Both the position numbers and the translations under genes were made by a program. A stretch of DNA of 64,000 nt, taken from positions 310,001 to 374,000 of the forward strand of contig NZ_JAGSYC010000023.1 of the NCBI RefSeq assembly GCF_025685545.1, read 5' to 3'. The stretch's first letter is position 1, and every line of letters begins with the position of its first letter. This DNA comes from Granulicella paludicola (GTDB lineage: Bacteria > Acidobacteriota > Terriglobia > Terriglobales > Acidobacteriaceae). The notes beneath the pieces were generated by a model. It saw only the letters and a list, made by a program, of their open reading frames with translations. It had not been told where the DNA came from and searched no databases. Positions 35,905-43,952 of this stretch are shown one piece after another.

Positions 35905-37140
35905 ATGCCTCCTCTGCGACAACGCATCCCCGGCGCTCGACGCCTCGGCACCAGCCGCCTCGCGGAGCGCCTCCGAGCACGCCGCGAAGCCATCGCCGAG
36001 CGCCCTCGCATTGTCACCGCCAGCCTCCTCGCCGCCGTGCTACTCCTTGGCGGCCTCTCCATCCCTTTTCTCCATGCGCACATGCAATCCGTCGCGGTGC
36101 TTGACCTCATCGCCGATAAGGCCGTCCCCGCGCCGCTGCGCCCCGTCGTCTCCGACCACGTCGCCATCTCCGAGCTGCAACTGCCACTACCCAGCGGCAC
36201 CGTCCGCGCCCGGATGTATACCCCAGTCGGCCACGCGGACGCCCCCGCGATCATCGTCTTCCACGGTGTCCACTACAAGGGTATGGACGAGCCGCGCATG
36301 ATCGCCTTCGCGTCCTCGCTCGCCGCCTGCGGCATCCGCGTCCTCACCCCGGAGCTGCCCGGCATCAAGGACTACCACGTCGACGCCAACTCCATCGCCA
36401 CCATCGGCGACTCCGCCCAGTGGCTTGCCCAGCGCTCGCACCACTCGTCGGTAGGCGTCCTTGGTCTCAGCTTCTCCGGCGGGCTTTCGCTTCTGGCTGC
36501 GGCTGATCCCCGCTGGCACTCTTACATCAAGTTCGTCGTCACCATCGGCTCGCAGAACTCCATGGCCCGCGTCGCCGACTACTACCGCACCGGCCACGAT
36601 GCCCGCCCCAACGGCACCATCGAGTACCTGCCGCCGCATGAGTACGGCGCGCTCGTCCTCGAGTACCAGCACCTCGACGACTTCGTCCCCAACACCGCCG
36701 ATCAACCCGCCATCCGCGAAGTGCTGCGCGCCCACCTGTACGAGGATGCTCCCGCCGAGCGCGCTGCTTTGGCCAAGCTGACGCCCGAGCAAAAGACCCT
36801 CGCGCAAGACTTGATGGCCACCACCAGCAACAGCACCCACGCCCTCATGCTGGCCTCCGAGCGCCAGCACCTCGACTACGCCGCCACGGTCAGTCCCACC
36901 GGCCACATCGGACACCTCGACACCCCCGTCTACCTCCTCCACGGCGAAGCCGACAACATCATCCCCGCCGCCGAAACCCTCTGGATGGCAAACGAACTCC
37001 CCCACCACAGTTTGAAGGCCGAGCTGATCTCACCGGTGCTCTCGCACCTCGACCTCGACGGCACTGGTCCCACCGCCTGGGACGAACTCCGTTTAGTCCA
37101 CTTCTTCGCGCTTGTTCTGCACGCCGCCGAATCGAAATGA
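35905..37140 (+). CDS. Membrane-anchored alpha/beta hydrolase
   Basis: 411 residues. An Arg-rich N-terminus precedes one membrane anchor (IVTASLLAAVLLLGGLSIPF), which places the catalytic domain outside the cytoplasm. The nucleophile elbow is GLSFSGGL. The oxyanion region is VFHGVHYKG. The likely acid and His are in HGEADNIIP and LSHLDLDG. So the Ser-Asp-His triad looks complete. Substrate unknown; it could be an esterase, lipase or peptidase. It begins 3 bp after the preceding coiled-coil gene and ends the VKOR operon. Confidence 0.8.
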   Translation: MPPLRQRIPGARRLGTSRLAERLRARREAIAERPRIVTASLLAAVLLLGGLSIPFLHAHMQSVAVLDLIADKAVPAPLRPVVSDHVAISELQLPLPSGTVRARMYTPVGHADAPAIIVFHGVHYKGMDEPRMIAFASSLAACGIRVLTPELPGIKDYHVDANSIATIGDSAQWLAQRSHHSSVGVLGLSFSGGLSLLAAADPRWHSYIKFVVTIGSQNSMARVADYYRTGHDARPNGTIEYLPPHEYGALVLEYQHLDDFVPNTADQPAIREVLRAHLYEDAPAERAALAKLTPEQKTLAQDLMATTSNSTHALMLASERQHLDYAATVSPTGHIGHLDTPVYLLHGEADNIIPAAETLWMANELPHHSLKAELISPVLSHLDLDGTGPTAWDELRLVHFFALVLHAAESK

Positions 37141-37158
37141 TTCACACCAGCTAAGCTC

Positions 37159-37204
37159 CGTCATTCTGAGCGAAGCGTCGCAGACGCGCAGCCGAAGAAC
37201 CCCG
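37159..37204. repeat. Acidobacterial interspersed repeat ('TCATTCTGAGCGAAG' type)
   Basis: CGTCATTCTGAGCGAAGCGT and then CGCAGACGCGCAGCCGAAG, ending AACCCC. Elements beginning 'TCATTCTGAGCGAAG' recur between genes in Terriglobia genomes, by my recollection. Here it sits in the 134-bp gap between the hydrolase and the threonine-dehydratase-like gene. Only one copy of this type is seen in the window. Confidence 0.5.
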
Positions 37205-37274
37205 ACGAGCTCTAACTGACCCACACCTTCCCTCCCTTTCTAACCGGCCGACCCGCGCCACTATACTGTCTACA

Positions 37275-38294
37275 ATGCTCATCACCCTCGCCGACATCCG
37301 CGCCGCCCACGCCCGCATCGCTCCCGCCGCTGTCCGTACGCCGCTCATCGAGCTCGACCTCGATCGTCTGAAGCCCTTCGGAATCAAGCAGCCTGCTGCG
37401 CGCATCTTCCTCAAGGACGAGTCCGCGCAGCCCATCGGCAGCTTCAAGCTCCGCGGAGCCTACAACAAGATCGCGCAGCTCACCCCGGAGCAGCTGCAGC
37501 GCGGCGTCATCACCTACAGCTCCGGCAACCACGCGCAGGGCGTCGCTTACTCGGCCCGCGCCCTCGGCTCCAAGGCCGTCATCGTGATGCCGTCGAACGC
37601 CCCGCAGGTGAAGCGCGAGGCAACCGAGGCGCTCGGCGCTGAGATCGTCCTCGTCGGCAACGCCAGCAGCGACCGCAAACTGAAGGCCGAAGAGCTAGAA
37701 GCTGCCCACGGCTACACCATGGTCCCGCCCTACGACGACCCCGCCATCATCGCCGGACAGGCCACCTGCGGCATAGAAATCCTGCAGCAATGCCAGCAGG
37801 TCGACCTCGTTCTCTCGCCCGTCTCCGGCGGCGGCCTGCTCTCCGGCGTCTCCATCGGCATCAAGCTCGCTGCCGAAGATGCGCACATCGCCGCGCCCAA
37901 GGTCTACGGCTGCGAACCCGAAGTCGCCGCCGACGCCAAGCAGTCCTTCGACACCAAAACCCTCACCGAATGGTCCGCCGCCGAAACCACCCGCACGCTC
38001 TGCGACGGTCTCCGCACCCAGTCCCTCGGCGCGCTCAACTTCGAACACATCCTCGCCTTCACCGACGGCATCGTCACCGTCACCGAAGCCGAAATCCGTC
38101 TCACCACCCGCATCATCCTCGACGCCACCAACATCGTCGCCGAACCCAGCGGAGCCATCACCCTCGCCGCTGCCCTCTTCCACGCCGACGAGCTTCCCCC
38201 CGCAAAGACCATCGTCGCCATCGTCTCCGGCGGCAACATCGACCCCAATCTCCGCGCCGAACTTGAAGCCGAGCTTCTCACCACGAACCTGTAG
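37275..38294 (+). CDS. PLP-dependent threonine/serine ammonia-lyase
   Basis: 339 residues. The PLP Lys is Lys58 in SFKLRGAYNKI, the substrate loop is SSGNHAQGVAY, and the phosphate-binding Gly loop is SGGGLLSGV. This is the fold-type II threonine dehydratase family. It converts L-Thr to 2-oxobutanoate and ammonia, or L-Ser to pyruvate. The regulatory ACT domain of biosynthetic IlvA is absent, so it resembles catabolic TdcB or serine racemase-like enzymes. TATACT at 37263-37268, 6 nt before the ATG and with no Shine-Dalgarno, suggests a leaderless transcript. Confidence 0.9.
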   Translation: MLITLADIRAAHARIAPAAVRTPLIELDLDRLKPFGIKQPAARIFLKDESAQPIGSFKLRGAYNKIAQLTPEQLQRGVITYSSGNHAQGVAYSARALGSKAVIVMPSNAPQVKREATEALGAEIVLVGNASSDRKLKAEELEAAHGYTMVPPYDDPAIIAGQATCGIEILQQCQQVDLVLSPVSGGGLLSGVSIGIKLAAEDAHIAAPKVYGCEPEVAADAKQSFDTKTLTEWSAAETTRTLCDGLRTQSLGALNFEHILAFTDGIVTVTEAEIRLTTRIILDATNIVAEPSGAITLAAALFHADELPPAKTIVAIVSGGNIDPNLRAELEAELLTTNL

Positions 38295-38302
38295 GAAGTT
38301 GT

Positions 38303-38382
38303 CAGTTGTCCGTTCTCAGTTGTAATTTCCCAATAAGGCATAGCCGGAAAGCTTCTCCCGACCAACTGAGAACGGACAACTG
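38303..38382. repeat. 20-bp perfect inverted repeat just before the next gene
   Basis: CAGTTGTCCGTTCTCAGTTG (38303-38322) and its exact complement at 38363-38382, with a 40-nt loop. The right arm ends 6 nt before the ATG of the next gene and would hide any ribosome site in a stem. The arms contain the 'TTCTCAGTTG' words often seen in acidobacterial intergenic repeats. It may also terminate the preceding gene. Confidence 0.7.
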
Positions 38383-38388
38383 AGAACC

Positions 38389-39393
38389 ATGCGAACCTGC
38401 TCCACCCTCATTACTCTCCTGCTTATTCCTACACTTCTGCACGCCCAGAAGAAACGCAACCCCAACGCCTCCGGCTACGACAACGCCGCCCGCGCCACAG
38501 TTCTCCACACCGCCAACGTCTACGTCACCGCCGATAGCTCCTCCCCGCCCATCACCACCGTCGCTCCCGGCCACGAGGTCGTTTTGCAGCAGCACAACGG
38601 CGACTGGGTCAACGTCTTCGCCAACACTGACAGCAAGGAAGAAGCCGAAAACAAGCCCGAGTTCGAGGACCCGCACGATAACCCCGACCCCTCCTCCGGC
38701 TGGATTCGCGACAAGGGCATCGTCTCCCCCACGACCCCGCACGGCGACACCATCCTCTTCGGAGCCGCCGCCGAGCTCGAAGCCCAGGCCAGTGAACCTC
38801 ACCCTCCCGCCGGAGCCGCTGCCGCCGCGCATCGCCTCTACCAGCGCCTCTTCGACTACTTCCCCGAATCCCCGCTCGCGCCCGAAGCTCTCTTCCGAGC
38901 CGCCGACATCCGCTGGCAGCTCGACAAGTTCGACATCTCCACCCTGCCTTCAGCCCACGAGCAGGAAGCCTTCCTTCGCCCCGGCCTCTACGACGGCGAA
39001 CTAAAAAAAGTGATGAAGTTCTTCCCGAACAGTGACTACGCCGCCCGCGCCGCCTATGACCTGCTGGATGCCAGGCTCTGCGGCGACTGGCAGGGCCTGC
39101 CCAAGTGCCCCGATCAGGAATCGAACCTCTACCTGAAGTACGCGAGCCAGTACCCCGGCGGCCCGCGCACGGCCGAAGCTCTCTACAACGCGGCCTATCG
39201 CCAGGGAGTCCTCGTCACCATGTACAAGCTAGACGACGACCCCAAGCGCTCCGCAGCCGCCGCAAAGAACTGCCAGTCCATCGCCGACCAGCTCCTGCAC
39301 GACTACCCCAAATCCGACTATGCCCCCCGCGCCACCAGCATCGCCTTCCGCGTGGCACAGGGCATCCCCATCTACGGCAGCGACCGCGACTAG
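38389..39393 (+). CDS. Exported protein with SH3-like domain and tetratricopeptide-like repeats
   Basis: 334 residues. Signal peptide STLITLLLIPTLLHAQ. Residues about 35-115 look like a bacterial SH3 domain (VLHTANVYVTADSSSPPITT, HEVVLQQHNGDWVNVF, GWIRDKGIV). The rest is helical with repeats of the type LYQRLFDYFPESPLAPEALF, VMKFFPNSDYAARAAYDLL, LLHDYPKSDYAPRA, like the outer-membrane lipoprotein BamD/YbgF repeats (PxSxYAxxA). No lipobox. Likely periplasmic, binding peptidoglycan or proteins. Start codon is preceded by a 20-bp inverted repeat with no clear Shine-Dalgarno. Confidence 0.75.
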   Translation: MRTCSTLITLLLIPTLLHAQKKRNPNASGYDNAARATVLHTANVYVTADSSSPPITTVAPGHEVVLQQHNGDWVNVFANTDSKEEAENKPEFEDPHDNPDPSSGWIRDKGIVSPTTPHGDTILFGAAAELEAQASEPHPPAGAAAAAHRLYQRLFDYFPESPLAPEALFRAADIRWQLDKFDISTLPSAHEQEAFLRPGLYDGELKKVMKFFPNSDYAARAAYDLLDARLCGDWQGLPKCPDQESNLYLKYASQYPGGPRTAEALYNAAYRQGVLVTMYKLDDDPKRSAAAAKNCQSIADQLLHDYPKSDYAPRATSIAFRVAQGIPIYGSDRD

Positions 39394-39405
39394 CCGACTA
39401 CAAGC

Positions 39406-40587
39406 CTAGTTCTCGCTCGGCTTCTCCACGTGGTCCAACACCAGCACTTCCACCGGCACTTTCATCGACTCTAGCTTCAACCCAAGCTGCTCCTGAATCG
39501 CCTTGTAAAGGTCCGGTGGCGCATCGGCCTCCTCCGTTGGAGTGATGTGCGCCCCGAACACCGCGAACTGCGTCTCATCCGGCGTCCAGTTCAGCTTTCC
39601 GTCGAAATGCCCGGGCAGGCTCGTGCGGTCGATCACCGGCCGATCCAGCACCGTCTGCATCCAGTGCGAAAAATCGTCCATCGTGATGTTGCGGATCGTC
39701 AGGCGCCCAAGCTTCGTGAAGTAGAACGAGCTGTTGTCCGTCGGATCGACCGTGCTCTTGGTCATCTTCGGGCTCGGTCCACCCTTGGCGACCGTCAGGA
39801 CATACGCCGACATCTCCCGCTTCTCCACGTGGAACTTCAGCCCGAACCGCGACACCAGCAGCTTCTTCATCATGGTGCGTTCCTGCGTGTCGGTAGGTGC
39901 GCCCGGTGTATCGGACTTTCCTTCAATGTCGAACTTCTCGGTACCCAGCCAGTCGGGTCCATTGGCAATCTGCCGGGTATGCACGTTGTACGCAAACATC
40001 AGCAGGTCATTGAGCGTGGTGCCGCGGGTTCCAAAGTGTCCCGGAGGCCCACCGAAGCCCTTGCCCTGAAAGTCAGGCGGCGTCAGCTTGATCGTGGCGA
40101 CCTCAAAGCTCGGATCAGCGTCCTTCGCCATCGGCTTCATCTTTGGCGGGGGCTCAGGAATCTCCCACGCGCTCTCCGGAGTAGCTCGCACCAGGATCAG
40201 CGGCAGCGGTTTGTCACCCTGCTTCCATTCACCCGGAATCGTATTATTGTCCGGCGAGATCTTGCCGTCATACGTGCCACCGATGTCGTCGACATCGAGC
40301 TTCAACTCGCCATCGACAAAAGTCGTCGTCTTCACAGGGATGGCCTGCCCACCCTGATCGATGCTGTAGAACGAGGTCTTCAGCGATCCATCGGGTGCCT
40401 TTGAGATCTTCAGCACAAGACGCAGGTCCTTGCCCACATGCAGCGTTCCCTGCCAGGTATCGTCGATGCCAGACTTGGCAGGCGCCTGTGCAAATATCTG
40501 AGGACAATTCCAAGCGCCAAAGTAGATCGGTGATCCAAGAAGGGCTACCGCAGCCACGCCACGGAACAGCTTGTGCGTCATATTCAC
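39406..40587 (-). CDS. TIGR03435-family protein (DUF3738)
   Basis: 393 residues from a GTG at 40587 preceded by AGGTGAC; an ATG 6 bp later is possible. Signal peptide or anchor LFRGVAAVALLGSPIYFGAW. Residues about 40-135 are a small beta-domain (WQGTLHVGKDLRLVLKI). From about 160 the typical TIGR03435 features appear: FEVATIKLTPPD, LNDLLMFAYNVHTRQI, GPDWLGTEKFDIEGK, LLVSRFGLKFHVEKREM and EQLGLKLESMKVPVEVLVLD. The family is strongly expanded in soil Acidobacteria and has no known biochemical role. It is secreted or cell-envelope located. Confidence 0.88.
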   Translation of the reverse strand: MNMTHKLFRGVAAVALLGSPIYFGAWNCPQIFAQAPAKSGIDDTWQGTLHVGKDLRLVLKISKAPDGSLKTSFYSIDQGGQAIPVKTTTFVDGELKLDVDDIGGTYDGKISPDNNTIPGEWKQGDKPLPLILVRATPESAWEIPEPPPKMKPMAKDADPSFEVATIKLTPPDFQGKGFGGPPGHFGTRGTTLNDLLMFAYNVHTRQIANGPDWLGTEKFDIEGKSDTPGAPTDTQERTMMKKLLVSRFGLKFHVEKREMSAYVLTVAKGGPSPKMTKSTVDPTDNSSFYFTKLGRLTIRNITMDDFSHWMQTVLDRPVIDRTSLPGHFDGKLNWTPDETQFAVFGAHITPTEEADAPPDLYKAIQEQLGLKLESMKVPVEVLVLDHVEKPSEN

Positions 40588-40720
40588 GTAAGGTCACCTG
40601 CCTGCAAAGGATGGATACTGCCTGCTTAGACGTTCCCGCTGAAGCAGCGGTATGCAGACGACCTCCATCATAGTGCCGACTAATGAATCTACGTCACAGA
40701 AATTAGCGATGATGATCGAC

Positions 40721-41698
40721 TTAGAGCTTCAGCACCTTCGCCGCATTTCCACCTCGCAGCGCGTCCATCTCCGCCTCACTCAGTTCAAGCGATGCCAGAA
40801 ACTCCTTGCCGCGGGTGTTCGGGCTGAAGGGATAATCCACCGAGTACATCATCCGCTCCAGGCCAACCACCTCGCGGCAGCACTCAAACGGAGGTCGCGT
40901 AAAGTAGCCGCTCGTGGTGATGTGTACCTGCTCCAGCAGCGTCTCGGTCACACTCCGCTTCAGATGCGGACTCACCGCAGTCAGGCCCCGATTGGAACGC
41001 GCCAGCGCGTAGGGAATGAACTCGCCCATGTGGCCCACGATCAATTGTAGCGTTGGCAGACGGTCGAAAACGCCGCTCACAATCATCCGCAACACATGCA
41101 GGCCCGTCTCCGCATGCCAGCCCCAACCGGCGATTGACAGCAGGTGCCCCGCCTCCGCCGGCAGGCCCGAGAAGTAAGCAGTCTCCACCACCTTCGGCGG
41201 CGGAGCAGGGTGCAAATACACCGGCACATGCAGCGCCACCGCCGCCTCCAGCACAGGCAGAAACTCAGGCGCATCCAAAAACTTGACCTCGCCGTTCAGA
41301 GAGGTGGTTCCATCGACGAACACTCCCTTGCAGCCGAGCTTGGTGACGCAGCGCTCCAACTCTTTGGCCGCCTCAGCCGGTTGCTTCAGGGCCACCGTCG
41401 CAAACGACGCCAGCCGGTCAGGGTTCGCCTTCACTGCGGCGGCAGCTTCATCGTTCACTCCACGGAAGACCGCCGTCTGCTCCGCGGGAGCAAGTTCGTC
41501 CCCACCCATCGCAGCAAGGCTCAGCACTTGCAGATCGATCCCACCCTCGTCCATCGCCGCAATACGTCCCGCCCCGAGATCCAGCAGCTTCTCGCGCATG
41601 CCCATCATGGCGCTGGATCCATCCTGTCCATAGCTGCCTGCAGCCTTCAGGAAATCCTGCGTTACAAAATGCTCTTCTAAAGTGATCGTCTTCGTCAT
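40721..41698 (-). CDS. Amidohydrolase-2 family metal enzyme (decarboxylase-like)
   Basis: 325 residues. The opening TLEEHF carries the first metal ligands of the amidohydrolase-2 group (Glu and His). Further metal-site regions are VYLHPAP, VGHMGEFIPYALARS and SVDYPF with the active Asp. These features are shared by 2,3-dihydroxybenzoate and gamma-resorcylate decarboxylases and ACMSD. So a zinc- or manganese-dependent nonoxidative decarboxylase or hydrolase acting on an aromatic acid is likely; the substrate is not decidable. No signal peptide. It stands alone between convergent and divergent neighbours. Confidence 0.85.
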   Translation of the reverse strand: MTKTITLEEHFVTQDFLKAAGSYGQDGSSAMMGMREKLLDLGAGRIAAMDEGGIDLQVLSLAAMGGDELAPAEQTAVFRGVNDEAAAAVKANPDRLASFATVALKQPAEAAKELERCVTKLGCKGVFVDGTTSLNGEVKFLDAPEFLPVLEAAVALHVPVYLHPAPPPKVVETAYFSGLPAEAGHLLSIAGWGWHAETGLHVLRMIVSGVFDRLPTLQLIVGHMGEFIPYALARSNRGLTAVSPHLKRSVTETLLEQVHITTSGYFTRPPFECCREVVGLERMMYSVDYPFSPNTRGKEFLASLELSEAEMDALRGGNAAKVLKL

Positions 41699-41901
41699 GC
41701 AGCTTCTGATGCCAAAAGAGAACCGCGGGATTCGCGTCCCGCCGATCCGCGCTCAGCACTCCGTTACCCTTCCGCAATCAGTCTTTTGCGATAAGCCGAC
41801 AAATATCTGTGATGAACCAAAACAGTGACTCTCTGTGGACACTCGGCCACAGCCTTTGCAATTCACAATGCTTCGCTCATGCTTCGCTTTAGAATCACTC
41901 T

Positions 41902-42807
41902 ATGTCTCTGTTGAAAGTTCTCGTCCTGGCGATCGTCCAAGGCCTCGCCGAACTGCTCCCTGTCTCCAGCTCCGCACACGTTGTCGTAGCAGAAAAGCTG
42001 ATGCACCTCGACCCGTCCTCGCCTGCGATGACGCTGGTCCTCGTCATGCTCCACACCGGCACCATGTTTGCCGTCATCGTCTACTTCTGGAACCAGTGGA
42101 AGCGCGCCTACTTCTACTCCGAAGACGCCTTCAAGCGCTTCGCCATCCGCGCGATCTGGGCCACAGCACTCACCGGCATCATCGGCTACCCGCTACAGAA
42201 GCTGGTCGCGCACCTCGCCTTCCCCGGAGCTCCGAAGGCTGAGATCGAAGACCTCTTCGGCCGCCTCGACATCGTCGGTGCTGCCCTCTTCGCTGTCGGC
42301 CTGCTGATCCTGTGGGCCGGGCTCAAAGGCCGCGATGCCGAAGCGCACGCCACCAACGCCTACGAGCGCAGCATCTCGCGCTCCGGCGACAACGTCACCT
42401 TCTCCCAGGCTGGATGGATGGGCGCGGTGCAGGGCCTCTGCCTTCCCTTCCGCGGCTTCTCGCGCTCCGGCGCAACGATCTCAACCGGCCTGCTCACCGG
42501 CGCTAACCGCGAGCGCGCCGAACGCTTCAGCTTCGCCCTCGCCGTGATCCTGACGCCGCCGGTCGTCGCCCGCGAGGTCCTGCGCCTGCTTCATGCCAAG
42601 CACGAAGCCGCAGCCGCTGGTCTTCCGCTCGACCTGCACGCGAGCGTCGTCGCAGCCGTCTTCGGCATGGTCTTCAGCTTCCTCGCAGGCCTGGCCGCGC
42701 TGCGCTGGCTTTCAAGCTGGCTCGAAAGCGGCAAGTGGCACCTCTTCGGCATCTACTGCCTGTGCGCGAGCGGCGGCGTGTTCTACCTGCATCACCTCGG
42801 ATACTAA
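41902..42807 (+). CDS. uppP: Undecaprenyl-diphosphatase
   Basis: 301 residues and eight membrane segments. The two BacA/UppP motifs are present: QGLAELLPVSSSAH (usual QGxTEFLPxSSSGH) and RGFSRSGATISTGL (usual PGxSRSG). UppP dephosphorylates undecaprenyl diphosphate to recycle the peptidoglycan and O-antigen carrier at the membrane; overproduction gives bacitracin resistance. TAGAAT at 41890-41895 lies 6 nt before the ATG, and there is no Shine-Dalgarno. The usual Gly of SSSGH is Ala here, and the Pro of PGxSRSG is Arg. Confidence 0.93.
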   Translation: MSLLKVLVLAIVQGLAELLPVSSSAHVVVAEKLMHLDPSSPAMTLVLVMLHTGTMFAVIVYFWNQWKRAYFYSEDAFKRFAIRAIWATALTGIIGYPLQKLVAHLAFPGAPKAEIEDLFGRLDIVGAALFAVGLLILWAGLKGRDAEAHATNAYERSISRSGDNVTFSQAGWMGAVQGLCLPFRGFSRSGATISTGLLTGANRERAERFSFALAVILTPPVVAREVLRLLHAKHEAAAAGLPLDLHASVVAAVFGMVFSFLAGLAALRWLSSWLESGKWHLFGIYCLCASGGVFYLHHLGY

Positions 42808-42826
42808 ATTCGGCGACGGAGGAGAT

Positions 42827-43372
42827 ATGGAAGCTATCGTAGGTAAGGTCTTTTTCTGTCTCATCGTCGCTGGGTTAGTGTTAATGATCTATGGCTCTCA
42901 GAAATCTAGGTCTCCGATCAAGAGACGTAAATTTCTCTCACTTGGCATGGCGATCGGAGGGTTGGCATTTCTATTCTTCGGAGCTACAGACTTCTACTTG
43001 ATTCGTACTTCACCTCGGCTGAGCACGATAGGAACGATAGCCAACCTTCATCAGTCGAATGGAAAGTATCAGAGTTCCAATTTCTATGTGAGCCCGCCCG
43101 AAGGTCCCGCGACACAGGTTCATTCCCACTACAGCGGGACGCAAATCTATGACGGGGAAAGGGTGCAAGTTCGCACGGTCGAGTACGACCACTCCCTATT
43201 GAAGCTCGCGGTTCTTAGTGGAACGAGCGCCGGTTGGCAAATTGAAGAAAATGACGGTACCGCATCATCATGCGTACTCGTCGCGATGGGCCTTCTGTTC
43301 GGCGTTGGTTCGTGGTGGGAATCGCACGAAGCGCCGCCCTCCAACACGAAGTCAACTCTGTTGCAGCCATGA
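42827..43372 (+). CDS. Unknown membrane protein, DUF3592-like layout
   Basis: 181 residues from ATG 42827, which has GGAGGAG 4 nt upstream. Two N-terminal membrane segments (VFFCLIVAGLVLMIYG, LGMAIGGLAFLFFGATDF), an exposed domain of about 100 residues (TIGTIANLHQSNGKYQSSNF, GERVQVRTVEY), and a C-terminal membrane segment (SCVLVAMGLLFGVGSWW). The layout of two helices, a small beta-domain and a last helix is like DUF3592 proteins; this is a resemblance, not a match. The base composition is AT-richer than the neighbours and codon use differs, which hints at transfer. Ends 1 bp before the stop of the convergent DoxX gene. Confidence 0.65.
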   Translation: MEAIVGKVFFCLIVAGLVLMIYGSQKSRSPIKRRKFLSLGMAIGGLAFLFFGATDFYLIRTSPRLSTIGTIANLHQSNGKYQSSNFYVSPPEGPATQVHSHYSGTQIYDGERVQVRTVEYDHSLLKLAVLSGTSAGWQIEENDGTASSCVLVAMGLLFGVGSWWESHEAPPSNTKSTLLQP

Positions 43373-43373
43373 G

Positions 43374-43733
43374 CTACACATCAGCTTTCGTGTACCGGTA
43401 AGCCCACCACATCAACGGCAACTGCAACGGCAGCCGAAACCATAGCAGCCACACCGGCACGCTCGGCACCAGCTCAGGATGCTGCGCCATCCAGAGGTTC
43501 GCAGGCATCACCGCCACCAGCAGGGCCACCAGCCCCCACGCCGCCGACCGTCGCGTCTGCGGAACGAGCACGCCAAGCCCCCCGGCGATCTCAGCCGCAC
43601 CACTGATGAGCACCAGCGCGCGAGGGTCCGGCAGATACGCAGGCATGATGTGCACGTAGTTCTTCGTTGCGACAAAGTGCACCGTACCTGCACCGATATA
43701 CAGCAGCCCCATCACCAGACGTCCAACGCGCAT
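43374..43733 (-). CDS. DoxX-family membrane protein
   Basis: 119 residues from the ATG at 43733. Four membrane segments. MRVGRLVMGLLYIGAGTVHF, LVLISGAAEIAGGLGVLVP and AAWGLVALLVAVMPANLWMA match the DoxX/DUF417 type. DoxX-like proteins are found in thiosulfate oxidation and in redox-stress complexes, but most, like this one, have unknown roles. The reading frame stays open upstream to 44339, but that part lies opposite ftsK and is not coding. Confidence 0.78.
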   Translation of the reverse strand: MRVGRLVMGLLYIGAGTVHFVATKNYVHIMPAYLPDPRALVLISGAAEIAGGLGVLVPQTRRSAAWGLVALLVAVMPANLWMAQHPELVPSVPVWLLWFRLPLQLPLMWWAYRYTKADV

Positions 43734-43952
43734 ACGCCACTGTAGCCCACGCGATTTGATCGGGCGCAAGTTCACCGCCCCGTCACCACTCTGGTTCCCC
43801 CGCCAAACACACGTTTTCACCGCTTGTTCGCGTGGAACAATGAAACTGCTCTGGTTGTTCCCGGTTTGTACGTCGTTCGTCGCACGTCCTCGCACGCCCG
43901 CTTTCGGGTCTGAAAGGCGAAGCATGAAACCTGCAACCGCGCGCACCCATTT

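Noticed and set aside
36187..37008. 273-codon minus frame opposite the membrane-anchored hydrolase
   Set aside because: Gly/Val/Asp-rich shadow of a gene with a clear catalytic triad.
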